From assembly GCA_022495995.1 (NCBI GenBank), contig JAFEMH010005415.1, positions 62,001-126,000 of the forward strand: DNA of 64,000 bases. The letters run 5' to 3'. Of this stretch, positions 1 through 11,498 are shown one piece after another. The translations under genes and the position numbers were made by a program. The notes under the pieces were generated by a model. It saw only the letters and a program-made list of their open reading frames with translations, made no database searches and was not told where the DNA came from. The stretch is from Adenophora triphylla var. japonica (taxonomy: Eukaryota; Streptophyta; Magnoliopsida; Asterales; Campanulaceae). The number at the start of each line of letters is the position of its first letter. Position 1 is the first letter of the stretch.

Positions 1-297
1 ATTTTATGACCAATGAGGTAATGAGAGTGGTAGATTTTTAGATTTGGTCCAACCTAATAAAGCTAGCAGGACTCCCCGCTTTTCTGTATTTTTTTTTAAC
101 AAAAGAAATCAAATTAAGTATATGAAAAAAATAATAATAAGAAAGCTACCCATAACATCTAAAGGTTTATTCTAAATACAAAGGTCGCTTTCATCTTACG
201 ATACAATTACTATACAATTAAGGAATCTATTGATAGGGAGTATAAGCGTCGAATAACAATGATCGGGATAACTAAAAATAATCCACTTGATAAAAAG
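1..297. other. Intergenic, no gene seen
   Basis: AT-rich sequence with no credible coding region, repeat termini or RNA gene that I can identify. Confidence 0.5.
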
Positions 298-397
298 ATT
301 TGAATTTGACAATTTTACAAAGGCGCCGATGAGCATTTGCATAAATGGCATATGTTTTTGCATTATCTCGAGAAGGTTAAGGGTTCGAACTCATATA
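298..397 (+). mobile_element. SINE-like fragment (tRNA-type B box)
   Basis: The stretch ends with a good RNA polymerase III B-box match (GGTTCGAACTC, 382-392), preceded by a purine-rich segment typical of tRNA-derived plant SINE heads. The A box is not convincing. A Stowaway MITE starts at 398 and may interrupt the SINE body, which could resume after 634. This is a tentative call from one motif and its context. Confidence 0.3.
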
Positions 398-632
398 CTC
401 CCTCCGCCCCATGATTATATGCAAAAATTGGGATGACACAAGAATTAAGGAGAAAAGTGAAAAAGGTGATGTGTTGTGAGTATAGATGGTTGGGTAGGAG
501 AGAGAAAGTGAAGTAAGTGGGTAATGGTTGTGAGTAGAGACAAGTGGGTCCCATTTCCATTTTGGGACTTTGCAGATTATTGTGGGACGCCCAAAAGATG
601 TCTTTTTGTAGATTATCGTGGGACGGAGGGAA
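398..632. mobile_element. Stowaway-type MITE
   Basis: The left end CTCCCTCCGCCCC and right end GGGACGGAGGGAA are imperfect terminal inverted repeats, flanked by TA on both sides (396-397 and 633-634), the Tc1/mariner-type target duplication. At 235 bp with no coding capacity, it fits a non-autonomous Stowaway mobilised in trans by a mariner-like transposase. Confidence 0.85.
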
Positions 633-634
633 TA

Positions 635-1280
635 TATGTTGTATTTGAATTGATCCACATGCATTATGGGGGAGTTGGGCCCATGGTTGCAGGAATAACT
701 AACAGGTCCAAAAGAAGTGGGCTTTGCTTGAAATGCTTTAGGTATATTTATACATGGGCTTCACTAAATACACTGATATATGAACCATTCAGCATTATCC
801 TCTACATCGACATGAGATCTGCAAAAGGGTTAAAGGGTTCCATTGGAAACTGAGAATTCTATTTCTCAATTGTTGTCCCCACAAACTCACCAAACAAAAA
901 AGGAGTCTACTATCGAAAAAAGAGTTGAATAATTATTATTAGATTTAAAATCAATCAATGAGCACGTATAGAAATGAATAACTATTTTAATTTTAATTTT
1001 AATTTTAATTTTTTTAAAAGACTAATTTAATATTTGAGAGAAGATCTATAGGAAAAATTGTCATTTAATTAAAGTAAAGGTGATAAAAGGGGTAAATGAA
1101 ACAAAATTAATCTTAAGAAAATAGTTAGATTTATCCAAACCTTAAGATTAAACAGTTAGTTGATTCTGTAGAAATGTAATAGTTTATACATGCCAATGCA
1201 ATAAAAATGTATGATATTTCATTATCATTCGTTGGATTAATCTAAATGCCCTCTTACCAGGTGATGCACTTGGTGGGATA
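635..1280. other. Intergenic, short ATTTTA repeats
   Basis: No gene is supported. A short run of about four TTTTAA/ATTTTA units lies near 985-1010. The rest is low-complexity AT-rich DNA. Confidence 0.5.
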
Positions 1281-2002
1281 CTGTTGTTGTTGTGGGATGT
1301 CACACAAACACACATTCCGTATCTGAAAGAATTGTAGATAGGAATGTGAACACTTGTGCGTACAGTTGTTTATACAAGTGTAAGCACAATTGTCTAAATA
1401 ACTTTGACAATAAAATAACCCACACAAACAGAATTAAATACAGCAAAATAATAAACACTTCATTCAGTAAGAACTTCTTGCTGAAAACCTATTTATAAAA
1501 CTATAACCTTGTTTGACAACAAGTTACAAAGTAAACACTTACAATGAAAAGAAAGCTATCTTACGAAAAGATCAAAAGACGTTTTAATTTAAGAAAAATC
1601 AAACACAAAAATAATCTTAAAGTATTAAGGTCTGATCTTCAAGACACAAAGAGAAACACTCAAGGAATTCTTTATGCTTCATATCTCTCTCTGAAAATCC
1701 GTGGTTCATAATGAGAGGAGCGACCTCTTTATATAGGGAGAACAATCCTTGTTCAACAATGACTCGTCCAATATTTTCCTTATTAAAAGGGATTCTTTCC
1801 TTATCAATCAAAGAATCTCTCCTTGAGTAATATACTTAAAATATACAAAACATATCTAAACAAAAAATTTGCCTTTAGTCAAAATATAATTCTATATTTA
1901 CAATTATTTTCTAACCTAAATTATATAAACTATAAAAATTAATATAGACATCAGAATCATAAAGATTTAGGAAAGATATAAGAGTATTTTCATACTCTTT
2001 CA
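1281..2002 (-). mobile_element. LTR-like segment, 3' LTR of a minus-strand retrotransposon
   Basis: On the minus strand the segment begins TGAAAGAGTATG at 2002, directly after a purine tract (complement of 2003-2020, AAAGATAAAGGGAGAT), the layout of a polypurine tract followed by a 3' LTR. The far boundary is uncertain; a CAACAACAACA run near 1281 is the best candidate. There is no second LTR in the window, so the assignment rests on the PPT and the ORF upstream of it. Confidence 0.5.
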
Positions 2003-2283
2003 ATCTCCCTTTATCTTTGTGGTTCTGATAAAAAACCTGGAAAAGATTTGTTAAGTCCAAAAACAAAGTTAAGAAAGAAATCTTTAATCTACAGAGATTA
2101 TAGTTTAAAGTTATTACATCTCAAAAACATATTGTTTTTCAAATATCAGAATAAATATCTTCTCCTATCACTTATTCCTCCATTGCAGCAGCCGCTTATT
2201 CAGCATCCTTTTCGATATCAAAAAAATCAGATCCTCATCATCATTTTCTGCTACTCCCCCTTGATTAGCTCCCCCTGCACTTG
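2003..2283 (-). other. 3' untranslated region and PPT of the minus-strand element
   Basis: Lies between the ORF remnant ending at 2284 and the LTR-like segment. It carries the polypurine tract at its LTR end (2003-2020 on the complement), which would prime plus-strand DNA synthesis. No coding signal. Confidence 0.45.
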
Positions 2284-3009
2284 TCATTTATCTCCCTTTT
2301 GAGAAGAACCTTGAAGCACTGCTTGTAGATCAGTAATGGACTTTTCCAGTCCAGCAATTAAAATTTGTCTTCCCTCAATTTCAACTTTGTGGGAGATGAC
2401 TTGTGCTTGAAAGATTGCAATTTGAGCTTGTATGGTACTTTTGTCTAGGGAGACAGTTTCTGTGTGAATAGTTATATGGACAGTTGTTTGCACACTAGTT
2501 GAACAAGTAGTTGCACAGAAAGTGAAGAAGAAAAGACCCAACAAAATTTGCAAGACCATCAAACCTGGAGTTGCCATCTTGTTCATAAATGATCGACAGT
2601 GTTTCACCTGGAATATCCTCAATCCCTTGGTCCTTTAGCATAGCATAAATCAGGCTTCGGTGAGGGTAGGCATAGGTGGTGTTGGTACTCTCAGCAAAAC
2701 TCATAATTGTATCAAAAATTACCTTCCCCAGATTAAACTTGTTCTCTCCTATCCTAAAAAGAAGCAAAATTTGGTCTTTTGTAATTGAGGAGGAATTTGA
2801 GGTAGGCAACCGGTTGGTTCTCAGAATATGGTGTAGAAACACAAATAATTTTAATAAAAGGTTGGTTCGAAGGCCAGCAACCCATTTAGGCACTTTCCCC
2901 CCACTCACAGTTTTCACTGCCTTATCATAATCAGTTGGCAAGGTCCCATCGTAGTTCCCACTGGAGTTCCCACTGAAGAACTCATTCCAACACTGAAAGG
3001 GGGATTGAT
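2284..3009 (-). pseudogene. Plant-transposon-protein/env-like ORF remnant of a retroelement
   Basis: Minus-strand reading shows GGKVPKWVAGLRTNLLLKLF, then a segment with HILRTNRLP and an LGKVIFDTIM stretch. This resembles the 'putative plant transposon protein' domain often found in the extra ORF downstream of pol in large Copia (Maximus/SIRE-type) elements. Near 2500-2620 the frame shifts and continues as a coiled-coil-like tail (SITDLQAVLQ) ending at 2284. The N-terminal side is cut at about 3009, where the Tat gag on the other strand begins. It is broken by the frameshift and truncated, so it is not expected to make a functional protein. The lineage is inferred. Confidence 0.5.
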
Positions 3010-3018
3010 GCTCAAGAA

Positions 3019-4230
3019 TTGCAACTCTTAAAAAAGAGAATTGACGATATGGAGATGGGGAAGAAAGAGGAGGATGACGATGACACATGTGCAACTCGTC
3101 CCTTCTCTTCAAGAATAAATGATGTACCACCTAATCCCGCCTTCAAGGTCCCAAGTTTCAAAAAATATGCTGGAACCACTGACGCATGGGACCATGTGCA
3201 AAGTTTCGAGTTTACTATGACCCTCCTCACCAAGGCTGATGATGTTCTATGTAAAGCCTTCGCAAGTACCTTCTCCGGAATAGCACTGACCTGGTTCCGT
3301 GAGCTTAAAAAGGGATGTATCGATAGCTGGAGAGGCATGAGAAGGATGTTCCGTGATCACTTTACCACGACAAGAAGGAGGAAGAAGAGGTTGACTGACC
3401 TTTCTAACATCGAGCAAGGAAAGAATGAGACCACATTAAACTACTATAACAGGTTTCGAGCCATGGCAGACCAAGTGGAGGAAAGCCTCATAGACAGGGA
3501 GATGATCGTTTGTTTCAACTCCGGATTGAAATCCGGACCACTCATCTACGAACTCTCCGCCAGAGAGCCCAAGTCCAAAGTTGACTTGTACAATGTGGCT
3601 TATGCCATCGCCATGGCAGAAGAGAAAAGCAAGAAGAGGTCTGACAAGAAGGAACCAGAAGCAGCTGGGACTCGCCATGCTTCCAATGGAAATAGAAATG
3701 GGAATGGAAACGGTTTTAAGGGGAAAAATAGAACAAGGGGTTCTGAAAAAGCTGAAATTTTTACCCCTCTTACCAAACCCATCACTGAAATCATGCAACT
3801 GGTGAACCTTCCACCTCCTCGTCCTCTGAATGACAAACCAAAGTTTCCTCGTGACCCTTCCAAATTCTGTGATTTCCACAAGGACCATGGTCACCGAAAG
3901 GTGCATTGCCCTCAAACGAATGATCCAAAGGCGGGTTGACGAAGGCAAACTTGACCTTTACGTCATGAAGAAAGATGGCAGGCGGAAACGGAAGGAGGAC
4001 AAGAGTGAAAATGATGACAAGAGCGAGGACACGGAATAGAGGCCTCATAGGGCTAAATGGCATGTGATTCGAGAAGATGTAGTCTCTACCAGAAAGCTTA
4101 GGGACCAGATTCATGAGCTGAGCAAGGTATACCATGTTCCTGCTTGGGTTCATAAGGCGAAAGAGGTCATAAGTTTCTCTCCCAATGAATTGGCTAGAAG
4201 CCGTGCATCCCTTGAGCAATCCTTGGTGAT
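3019..4230 (+). pseudogene. Tat-1 gag (capsid/nucleocapsid), N-terminus lost
   Basis: The first 306 codons are open (to 3939). They contain a retrotransposon gag domain (FKVPSFKKYAGTTDAWDHV, then WFRELKKGCIDSW) and a basic region. The single C-x-x-H-type nucleocapsid motif CDFHKDHGHRKVHC lies near 3868-3909, the variant typical of Tat gag. A frame change near 3910-3940 moves reading to another frame (3830-4039), then a third (4064-4230), as expected after small indels. Gag packages the RNA and forms the virus-like particle. The true start is upstream of the truncation, so the ATG at 3049 is only a default. Confidence 0.8.
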
Positions 4231-4235
4231 AAAGG
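4231..4235. repeat. TSD AAAGG (left) of the nested solo LTR
   Basis: AAAGG here and at 5941-5945 flanks the solo LTR exactly. Confidence 0.9.
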
Positions 4236-5940
4236 TGTTGGTGTAATGCTCTAGGCTTTAGTTATGTTTAACTTAAACCGTTATGTATCATCTTTATCGT
4301 TTATTATAGAGAAAGATTATTTGGTTCATTATATGTTTACATGTTTATTATATTGAACTGCGTCCCTAGTTGTTGTGAACAACTAGTATAAGTTGGTAAT
4401 GGATAATCTGGAGATGATTATATGCATGGAGATGCACATTACACTTATGGATACTTGCTAGAGAACAAGTATTGGACTTGACCTACTTATGAGATTTATG
4501 ACATGGTCTGTTGTCATGATTAAATCTCGTGATAGTCGTGTTATTGAATCTTTTGTACCTGAGATTATCATCGTCTTCCACATGATGAACGTTGTGTTTA
4601 ATGTAGTCTAACACTATCTTTAGTCGGATAGCAATAAGGGCTATGTTAGCACAATCGAATTCTTGTAGGGAAGAATGATAAGTCAAGAAGGGATTTGTCC
4701 CTCTTATGAAGAGAGATGTTTGTTTGGGCCCCTCGATGAATAGTATTGATGAAATGTATGGCCATACTCAAGTGATTTGATAGAGATCAAATGCATTTGG
4801 ATTATCAACATATTCAGAATCGAGAAAGTATTGAACGGAATGAGTTTACATAGACCATGACTCATGCTCAATTGGACATCGTGGACAAAGGGATTATGAC
4901 ATTGGATCTATCGAGGAATCAAGCTTTGATGTTATATTAATTGGGTGGATATAATGGTTTGCTAGAAACCACTTATATCTTGTGAGGTCGATGTTTCGAC
5001 TCACTATCAACATAAATATAATTCCTATTTGGGTCACACACAAAGAGCGAATTTGATTCTAGCTGAAAATTGGAATTGGAGTATTGGCTAGTTGTGTGGT
5101 GCGACACAACCTGCTACTGGCATAGTTCATCGCGCGACAAACTTGGCCTGGCACGACTCGTGACCACGAGCACGACTCGTGATCACGACTCGTGAGAAAG
5201 GTCACGACTCGTGCCCAAAGAGAAATGCCTTGTGTTTTGGTTCGTTTTGATCAGAACGAGTTGGGGCTTTGGGAACGACTCGTGGGCACGACTGAATTGC
5301 AAAGGGCACGACTCGTGCCAACGGCGAATTTCAGTCTGTAGCTTGTTTCCTTGTCTATAAGGGTTTTGGTTCAACTAGGATACTACCCTAATGGTTAGGG
5401 AATTTATATATGATATAAATACTATCCTTTTGTAGCCAATTTTTTTTAGTCCATGACATGTTATTTTGGGGTTTATGAAACACCAAAATAGAGATCTAGA
5501 TTATGAATCAAAGATCAAATTACTCCAATTAAATTCCATATTATTAGCCATTGATTATTGAAAGGTGTTTCAATAATCGGAGGGATCATCTAGCAATCCA
5601 ACAAGAAGGTGTTCTTGGTTCGTTCGCGTGTGGATCATCATTAGAGGGAGATTATTTTATCTTCTGAAGCTTGAAGACCTCCATTGTTGATTTCATCACC
5701 AAGGTAGAACAAGGAAGAAGAAGATCCAAGTTTCATCAACGGTTCAAAGATTCGAAGGTTGTTCATCGATTCAAATAAGATTTGAATCCTAGATCCGTTT
5801 TGAAAGATCAACATAATCGCATTAAGGTATGTAAATTCTATTTCATGGTTTTAACTATTCATGTTAGACGGATTTCAAGAGCTAGGGTTTTGTTGTTATT
5901 TCTAAGTCTTTCGCAGCGTTTGTAACCCCAAAACCTAACA
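4236..5940. mobile_element. Solo LTR, 1705 bp, inside Tat-1 gag-pol
   Basis: It starts TGTTGG and ends CCTAACA (TG...CA with short inverted ends) and is flanked by the 5-bp duplication AAAGG on both sides. There are no internal genes, PBS or PPT, so this is a solo LTR left by LTR-LTR recombination. It sits between gag and the protease reading frame, which resumes directly after the duplication at 5946. A cluster of CACGACTCGTG repeats lies at 5152-5320. Orientation and lineage are not determined. Confidence 0.9.
5152..5320. repeat. Cluster of CACGACTCGTG odd palindromes
   Basis: Copies of CACGACTCGTG start at 5152, 5171, 5184, 5203 and 5307, with partial copies between them. The word is palindromic around one central base. 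Equivalent clusters occur in the LTRs at 10878-13317 and 15146-30268. Confidence 0.9.
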
Positions 5941-6330
5941 AAAGGGTCGAATTGACAACTATGAATCCGAGAGACTTCTCATCGACACAGGGGCCTCTCG
6001 TGATATTTTGTACTATTCCGCCTTCCAGACGATGGGCTTGAAAGATACCATCCTGGAACCTTATCATGGAAGGCTAGAAGGTTTCACCAACCATAAAGTC
6101 GGTGCCAAGGGAACTGTTGATCTACAATTGGAAGTTGGTGAACATCCCTTTTGAACCGTGGCTACAGTCACTTTTGTAGTCATGGATCTGACAAGTGACT
6201 ATCATGCAATCTTAGGCATTCCAAGTTAAGCTAAACTTGGGTTGGTTGCCTCCCTTCCTCACCAACGAGTTAAATTTCCTACTCGTGCTGGAATTGGATG
6301 CGTGAAGCTGACCCTCTAAGGACTTCTTGG
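5941..6330 (+). pseudogene. Tat-1 aspartic protease
   Basis: After the AAAGG duplication (5941-5945) the frame reads into LLIDTGASRDILYYSAF, a retroviral-type protease active site; the catalytic Asp codon is at 5984-5986. It continues with GFTNHKVGAKGTVDLQLEVGE, then a stop near 6150. After a frame change it reaches the family's conserved region (ILGIPS near 6210, LPHQRVKFPTRAGIGC near 6257). Protease matures the Gag-Pol polyprotein. Here it is interrupted by stops and separated from gag by the solo LTR. Confidence 0.75.
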
Positions 6331-6845
6331 AGCATGTCGTGAAGAGCCGGAAAGGATCTAAAAGCGTGGAGATAGATACTCCGGAGGACAACCTCAAAAT
6401 CTATAAGTCTCTGAAAACTACCTACACCAGCTCTAGGATGAGCTATATCCGTGAAATACTAAAAGAGGAACCTGTGGTCCTAGAAATTGCAGATGACCAG
6501 GACATAGTTCCGTCCGTCCCGGAGACAGATCCTGTTCTCGTCAACGGCCAGAACTCGGGGGCCAACCCTGACTTGAGAATAGTTGATCTGCCCGACGTTG
6601 ACGAACTGATGGAAGAGAAAGGCCTCAACGTAAATGACAATGAGGATAGAAGACTTAGAGAAATCATTATTGAATCCCTGGAATTTCGAGACGGTCCAGA
6701 AATGGAGCCCGTGGATGAATTGGAAGAGGTAGCCATCAACCCTGACTGCCCTGAGCAAAAAATTAAACTCGGGGGCCAGCTATCCCCAGAAGAAAAGGAA
6801 GAAATCATCTTCCTCTTAAAAAACAGTCTTGACGTCTTCGCTTGA
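6327..6845 (+). pseudogene. Tat-1 protease-RT linker
   Basis: About 170 open codons, acidic (ELMEEKGLNVNDNEDRRLRE...), ending LLKNSLDVFA then TGA. In the family this spot reads DVFAW, so the Trp codon (TGG) appears mutated to TGA at 6842-6844. It corresponds to the low-complexity linker before reverse transcriptase and has no assigned activity. Confidence 0.65.
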
Positions 6846-8200
6846 AGAGTTGAAGATATGGGGGGGGGGTATTAATGAAGAAGTAGCCCTCCACCGCCTG
6901 GAAGTTGACCCGTCTGCTAAAACCATTGTGCAGACAAGGAGGATCTTTGCAAGGGACAAAGAGGAAGCTATCAAGGAAGAGGTGCAAAAGTTACTTAGCG
7001 CCGGAATCATCCGAGAAGTGAAATACCCCGTTTGGTTGGCCAACGTAGTAATGGTGAAAAAGCAAAATGGGAAGTGGCGAATGTGCATAGACTTCACTGA
7101 TCTTAACAAAGCCTACCCTAAGGACAATTATCCTCTCCCCAGAATCAATAAATTGGTTGACTCCATAGCTGGACACCGAACTCTCAATTTCTTAGATGCC
7201 TATTCATGCTATCATCAAATAAAAATGGCGGAAGAGGACATTGATAAGACACCCTTCCAAACATCGGGGGGAAATTATTGTTATGTCATGATGTCCTTTG
7301 GGCTCAAGAATGCGGGTGCTACGTACCAACGCATGGTGAATGAAGTATTTGGAGTACAAATAGGTCGTAACATGGAGGCCTATATTGATGACATGGTCAT
7401 AAAGACCAAGGAGGGCAGTCACGCCCTCGACCTGAAGAAAAACTATAAATAATCTCCGACATGAAGCTAAACCCAAGTAAATGTGTGTTTGGGGTGACAG
7501 CTGGAAAGTTCCTAGGATTCATGGTATCACAAAGGGGAATAGAGGCGAACCCTGAAAAACTCAAAGCCTTAATTGATATGAAAGAGCCTACCAATATCAA
7601 GGAGGTTCAGAGATTGAATGAAAGAATAGTGGCACTGGGAAGATTCATTGCCAAATTCGCCGAAAAATCACTGCCTTTCTTCAAGGTCTTGAAAGGGGCC
7701 AAGAGCTTCTCCTGGACTCCTGAATATTCCGAAGCATTCCTCCGGTTGAAGGAGTACTTGGGATCCCCTCCCTTGCTCAGCAGTCCGATTACAGGCGAGA
7801 TGTTGTATGTCTTCCTAGCCGTCACGGACCACGCAGTTGCAGCTGTCCTAGTACGAAATGATGAAGGAACTCTGAAACCAGTCTACTACGTCTCTAAGGC
7901 ATTGTCAGACGTGGAAAGCAGATATTTCAACATGGAAAAGATAGCATACGCACTAGTTATTGCTTCAAGGAAACTACGTGCCTACTTTTCTGCACATCCC
8001 ATTACCGTGTATACGAATGAGCCATTGATGAAAATTCTGCATAAGTTGGACGGCTCCGGACGTCTCCTAAATTGGTCTATCGCTCTTACTGAGTTTGATA
8101 TCACTTACCAACCAAGGAAGACTCTCCTGGCACAGCCTCTGGTTGACTTCATGGTCGAGACTGCCTTCATGGATGAACATGTCCCCACCTCCCGTAAGCA
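6846..8200 (+). pseudogene. Tat-1 reverse transcriptase and RNase H
   Basis: RT is recognisable throughout: NGKWRMCIDFTDLNKAYPKD (about 7060-7125), LDAYSCYHQIKM, FGLKNAGATYQRMVN and the catalytic box AYIDDMV near 7378-7398 (YVDD-type). A run of G at about 6859-6868 and a frame change near 7440 in an oligo-A tract disrupt it. The C-terminal part (KLNPSKCVFGVTAGKFLGF, then FKVLKGAKSFSW) and the ordinary RNase H (VYYVSKALSDVESRY, LTEFDITYQPRK) are in the frame 7461-8261. These domains convert the RNA genome to DNA. Coding capacity is lost. Confidence 0.85.
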
Positions 8201-8640
8201 TAGCTCACCGGAGGAAGAAGAGTCCCCCATTGAACTCCCGTCCAACTGTTGGGTCTTATAAACGAATGGGTCAGCTACAAAGGAGAGAAGGGAGCTGGAG
8301 TAGTACTAGAAAGTCCGGAAGGAGAGCATACCATACAAGATATCATCAGATTCAAGTTCCCTGCCTCCAACAACCAAGCTGAATATGAGGCTCTGATATT
8401 TGGTATCGAGTTGGCTTCCTTCTACGGAGCAAATAAAGTGGCGGCATTCTGAGACTCCCAACTTGTTGACAAACAAGTAAAGGGAGAGTATAATACCCAA
8501 AATCCCGTACTTACCAAGTATAGAGACCTGGTCCTAGACATGATGAAGAAGATGGAGTTCTTCGAGATCAAACAAATAGGCAGGGAAGACAACCAAATCG
8601 CGGATGTTCTATCTAAACTAGCGACTATGGATGTGTTTGA
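8201..8640 (+). pseudogene. Tat-1 second (archaeal-type) RNase H
   Basis: A second RNase H follows the first, diagnostic of the Tat lineage. Visible parts are GAGVVLESPEG, KFPASNNQAEYEAL (catalytic Glu region, near 8375), DSQL preceded by a TGA stop at 8450-8452, and NQIADVLSKLATM (last Asp, near 8600). The first catalytic Asp region reads TNGSATK instead of the usual DGSS type, and frames shift near 8245. This copy therefore lacks an intact active site. Confidence 0.75.
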
Positions 8641-9870
8641 GTCCAACTCCAATCCATACGTAGTTTTTGCTGAAGAACCCGCATATGAAAGACTACAAGT
8701 CATGCTCCTAGATGGAGAGGAGAGATACTGGATCGATGACAACATAGATTACATCGAGAAAAGCCAACTCCCAGAAGATGAAACGCAAGCTAAACTTATC
8801 AAGAAGATATCACCAAGGTTCGTTGTGATGAACGGATTCCTCTATCGACGATCCTTCACTAAGCCCCTGCTGAGGTGTGTCTATCCCAAGGAAATCGAGA
8901 ATTTCTTGGCCGAAGTACATGAAGGCGTTTGCGGCAGACACCCGGGGACCAGAACCTTAGCTGACAAGATCATCTTGCCAGGTTACTATTGGCAAAACCT
9001 GAGGGAGGACGCGCAAGCCTATGTTAGAAAATGTGACAAGTGCCAGAGGTACTCTGACATTCCTAGAGTCCCAGCAGTTGAGAAAACTCTTGTAATACCT
9101 ACGTGGCCATTTGATATGTGGGGGATTGAAGCGAAAGCATTGACCAAGATAACGGAAGAGAACGCTATAAAATTCGTCCATGACCACATCTGGTGTCGCT
9201 TTGGGCTCCCACACACAATTATTTCAGATCATGGACTCTAATTCTCTACGACATTCACAGCAGAGTTGGGCAGAGTAAGAGTTCATCATGCCAAGTCATC
9301 AGTAAGTAGACCTCAAGGCAACGGACAAGCGGAGGCTGCCAACAAATTGGTCCTAACATCCCTTACTAAGAACCTTGAAGGACGCGAGGGCAGATGGTTG
9401 GACGAACTTTCCCTAGCCTTATGGGCTGTTCGCACAACCACCTGCGGGCTAACCGGGGAAACTCCATTCGCATTAACCTTTGGTTTTGAGGTTATGGCAC
9501 CGACTGAAATGGCTATCCCTATTGTGAGAAATTCTCACTATGATGAGCAAGTCAACAAGGTCAATAGGCTCCTAGACCTAGACCTGATAGATGAGAAATG
9601 ACTAACTGCGCAGATAAGAATGGTGAATTACAAGCAAAGGACCAAGGCATACCATGACAAGAGGGTCAATAGAAGAGTATTCTAAGTAGGCGATTGGGTA
9701 CTTAGAAAAATTGAAGCTACTGGTCGGAAGGCAGAACATAACAAGCTCTCCCCAAATTGGAAAGGTCCCTACATCATAACTCAAGTCATCTGAGAAGGGA
9801 CCTACAGATTAAAGACTAAGGAGGGGAAAGAGCTCAAGCATCCGTGGCATTCCGACAATCTCCGAAATAC
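8641..9870 (+). pseudogene. Tat-1 integrase, catalytic core deleted
   Basis: The zinc-binding HHCC motif is present (HEGVCGRHPG ... CDKCQRY, about 8920-9050). At WPFDMWGI (near 9105-9128) the sequence jumps directly to EAKALTKI. Compared with Tat-2 about 29 residues are missing, including the first catalytic Asp. The second Asp box reads SDHG followed by a stop (9238-9240); the Glu box QGNGQAEAANK is present (near 9315). Further stops occur at 9599, 9683 and 9791. The C-terminal chromatin/DNA-binding part (VGDWVLRKIEATG) remains readable to about 9865. The product would be inactive. Confidence 0.85.
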
Positions 9871-10722
9871 TATCATTAGTGTTAGTTTATTTTATGTAAT
9901 AGATTAGTCTTTTACCTTTTTAAGCATGGTAGGATTATAGTTCGATGTAATCAAATTCAGTTTATGGAATTTACTTCTTCAACGTGCAAAGCAACTGCCA
10001 CTACTAACACAACACTGGAAGACAAGGATCCTATCCTCGACTCTTCAAGGGACAAGCCAAACGTCTAGCCTACCTCGGCACAAACGACTAACTGGGCAAC
10101 ATCTAAAACGTACGTACGAGTCACCTTCCTCGACGTAAGGAGATGAAAAAGAAGAAAGCCTAACGTCTTGACGAGGAAATCCCTCGGCTCAAACGACTAC
10201 ATGCCAGACCATCTCAAACCTATGTACGAGTCATCTTCCTCTGCATAGGGAGATGAAAAAGAAGAACCCAACAGTCAAGATCGAGGACCCTTCATCAGCC
10301 TGATGACTTGCCTCACGTCTAGCCGAGAAAACACCTCGGCATAAAATGACTACAGGCATTCCACGTCTAAAACCTGTATACGAGTCATCTTCCTCGGCAT
10401 AAGGATACGACAAAGAAGAAAGTATCCAAATAGTCAAGACCGAGGAATCTTCCTCGGCTTGATGGCTTGGACAGGCAAAATTGCCACAACTCCTAAGATC
10501 GAGCTAGCCTCCTCGTCTTATATAAAAGAGCGAAGGACAAGGAACCCTTCCTCGGCTCCCCCAAAAGTCAGGCTTGTACTTGTGCAAAAACCACAAACAA
10601 GCATTCAAACAGTTCATAATGTTAACAACGACGTGAATTGGAAGAAAGGGACATTTCTTTAATATTCAAAAGAGTGAATTACAAATGCCCTAATCTATTA
10701 CAACGAAATAAGAAAAAAAGTT
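9871..10722 (+). other. Tat-1 3' region with degenerate tandem repeats
   Basis: No sense gene. Between about 10030 and 10480 a repeat unit recurs with anchors ACGAGTCAnCTTCCTC near 10116, 10226 and 10380 (spacing 110 and 154), rich in CGAGGAA/CCTCGGC. The same position in Tat-2 holds a different tandem array. Confidence 0.65.
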
Positions 10723-11412
10723 CTACGGCTTCTCCCTCTGAGGAGGCTCCACGAAGAAAGCCTTTTCGCCGGCATCAGCATTCAGCTCGGCTTCGAGGTC
10801 GGTGGTGATGGTGACTTGCTCAGTTTGAGCATTGACTTGAGCCTCCTCGTCATTTGGCTCCTCGGCAGCAGTCCCCTTGACGCGCCCCGAACCGTGGTCC
10901 TACTTGGCCCCACGCCCGGGACAAGCTCGGAAGACGCCTTTATTTTATAAAATTTTTCGAAATGTCCTTTCTAAAATTAGCAATATACAAAACCTGTTTA
11001 AATTAAAGAACTTTCATAATATACCATTAAAGGTAAAACCATTTAACTTGAAAATCTAAATCCAAAGCTTTACAAACCATATACAACTCCTTTACAAACC
11101 AAGGAACATAGTTCCAAAATATACAATATTTACAATCATTAAAGAGTTTCAAAATACATGACATAACATCTCAAGTCTAGGGTATACTAACCCCTTGGTT
11201 CTACATTTATATAATGTAAACCACTACAAAAATACCTTGCCCAAAATACAACCCAACTCGGCGTCCTCTCCGTGCTCAACGTGGCCTATGCCCTGGCTCG
11301 CCCCTATCTAAGAAAGCAATAAAAGGACGGGGTGAGATAAATCTCAGCAAGCTATTATATATGCATCAATATGATATGCAATCACATTATGAAAGCATAT
11401 AACATCAAACTC

Positions 11413-11498
<86 letters not shown>

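Noticed and set aside
1260..1300. SINE 3' end (CAACAACAACA plus CCCACCAAGTG words on the minus strand)
   Set aside because: Resembles asterid SINE tails but too short, and it overlaps the probable LTR boundary.
5152..5320. CRISPR-like array of palindromic repeats
   Set aside because: Spacing is irregular, there are no uniform spacers, and the context is a plant LTR.
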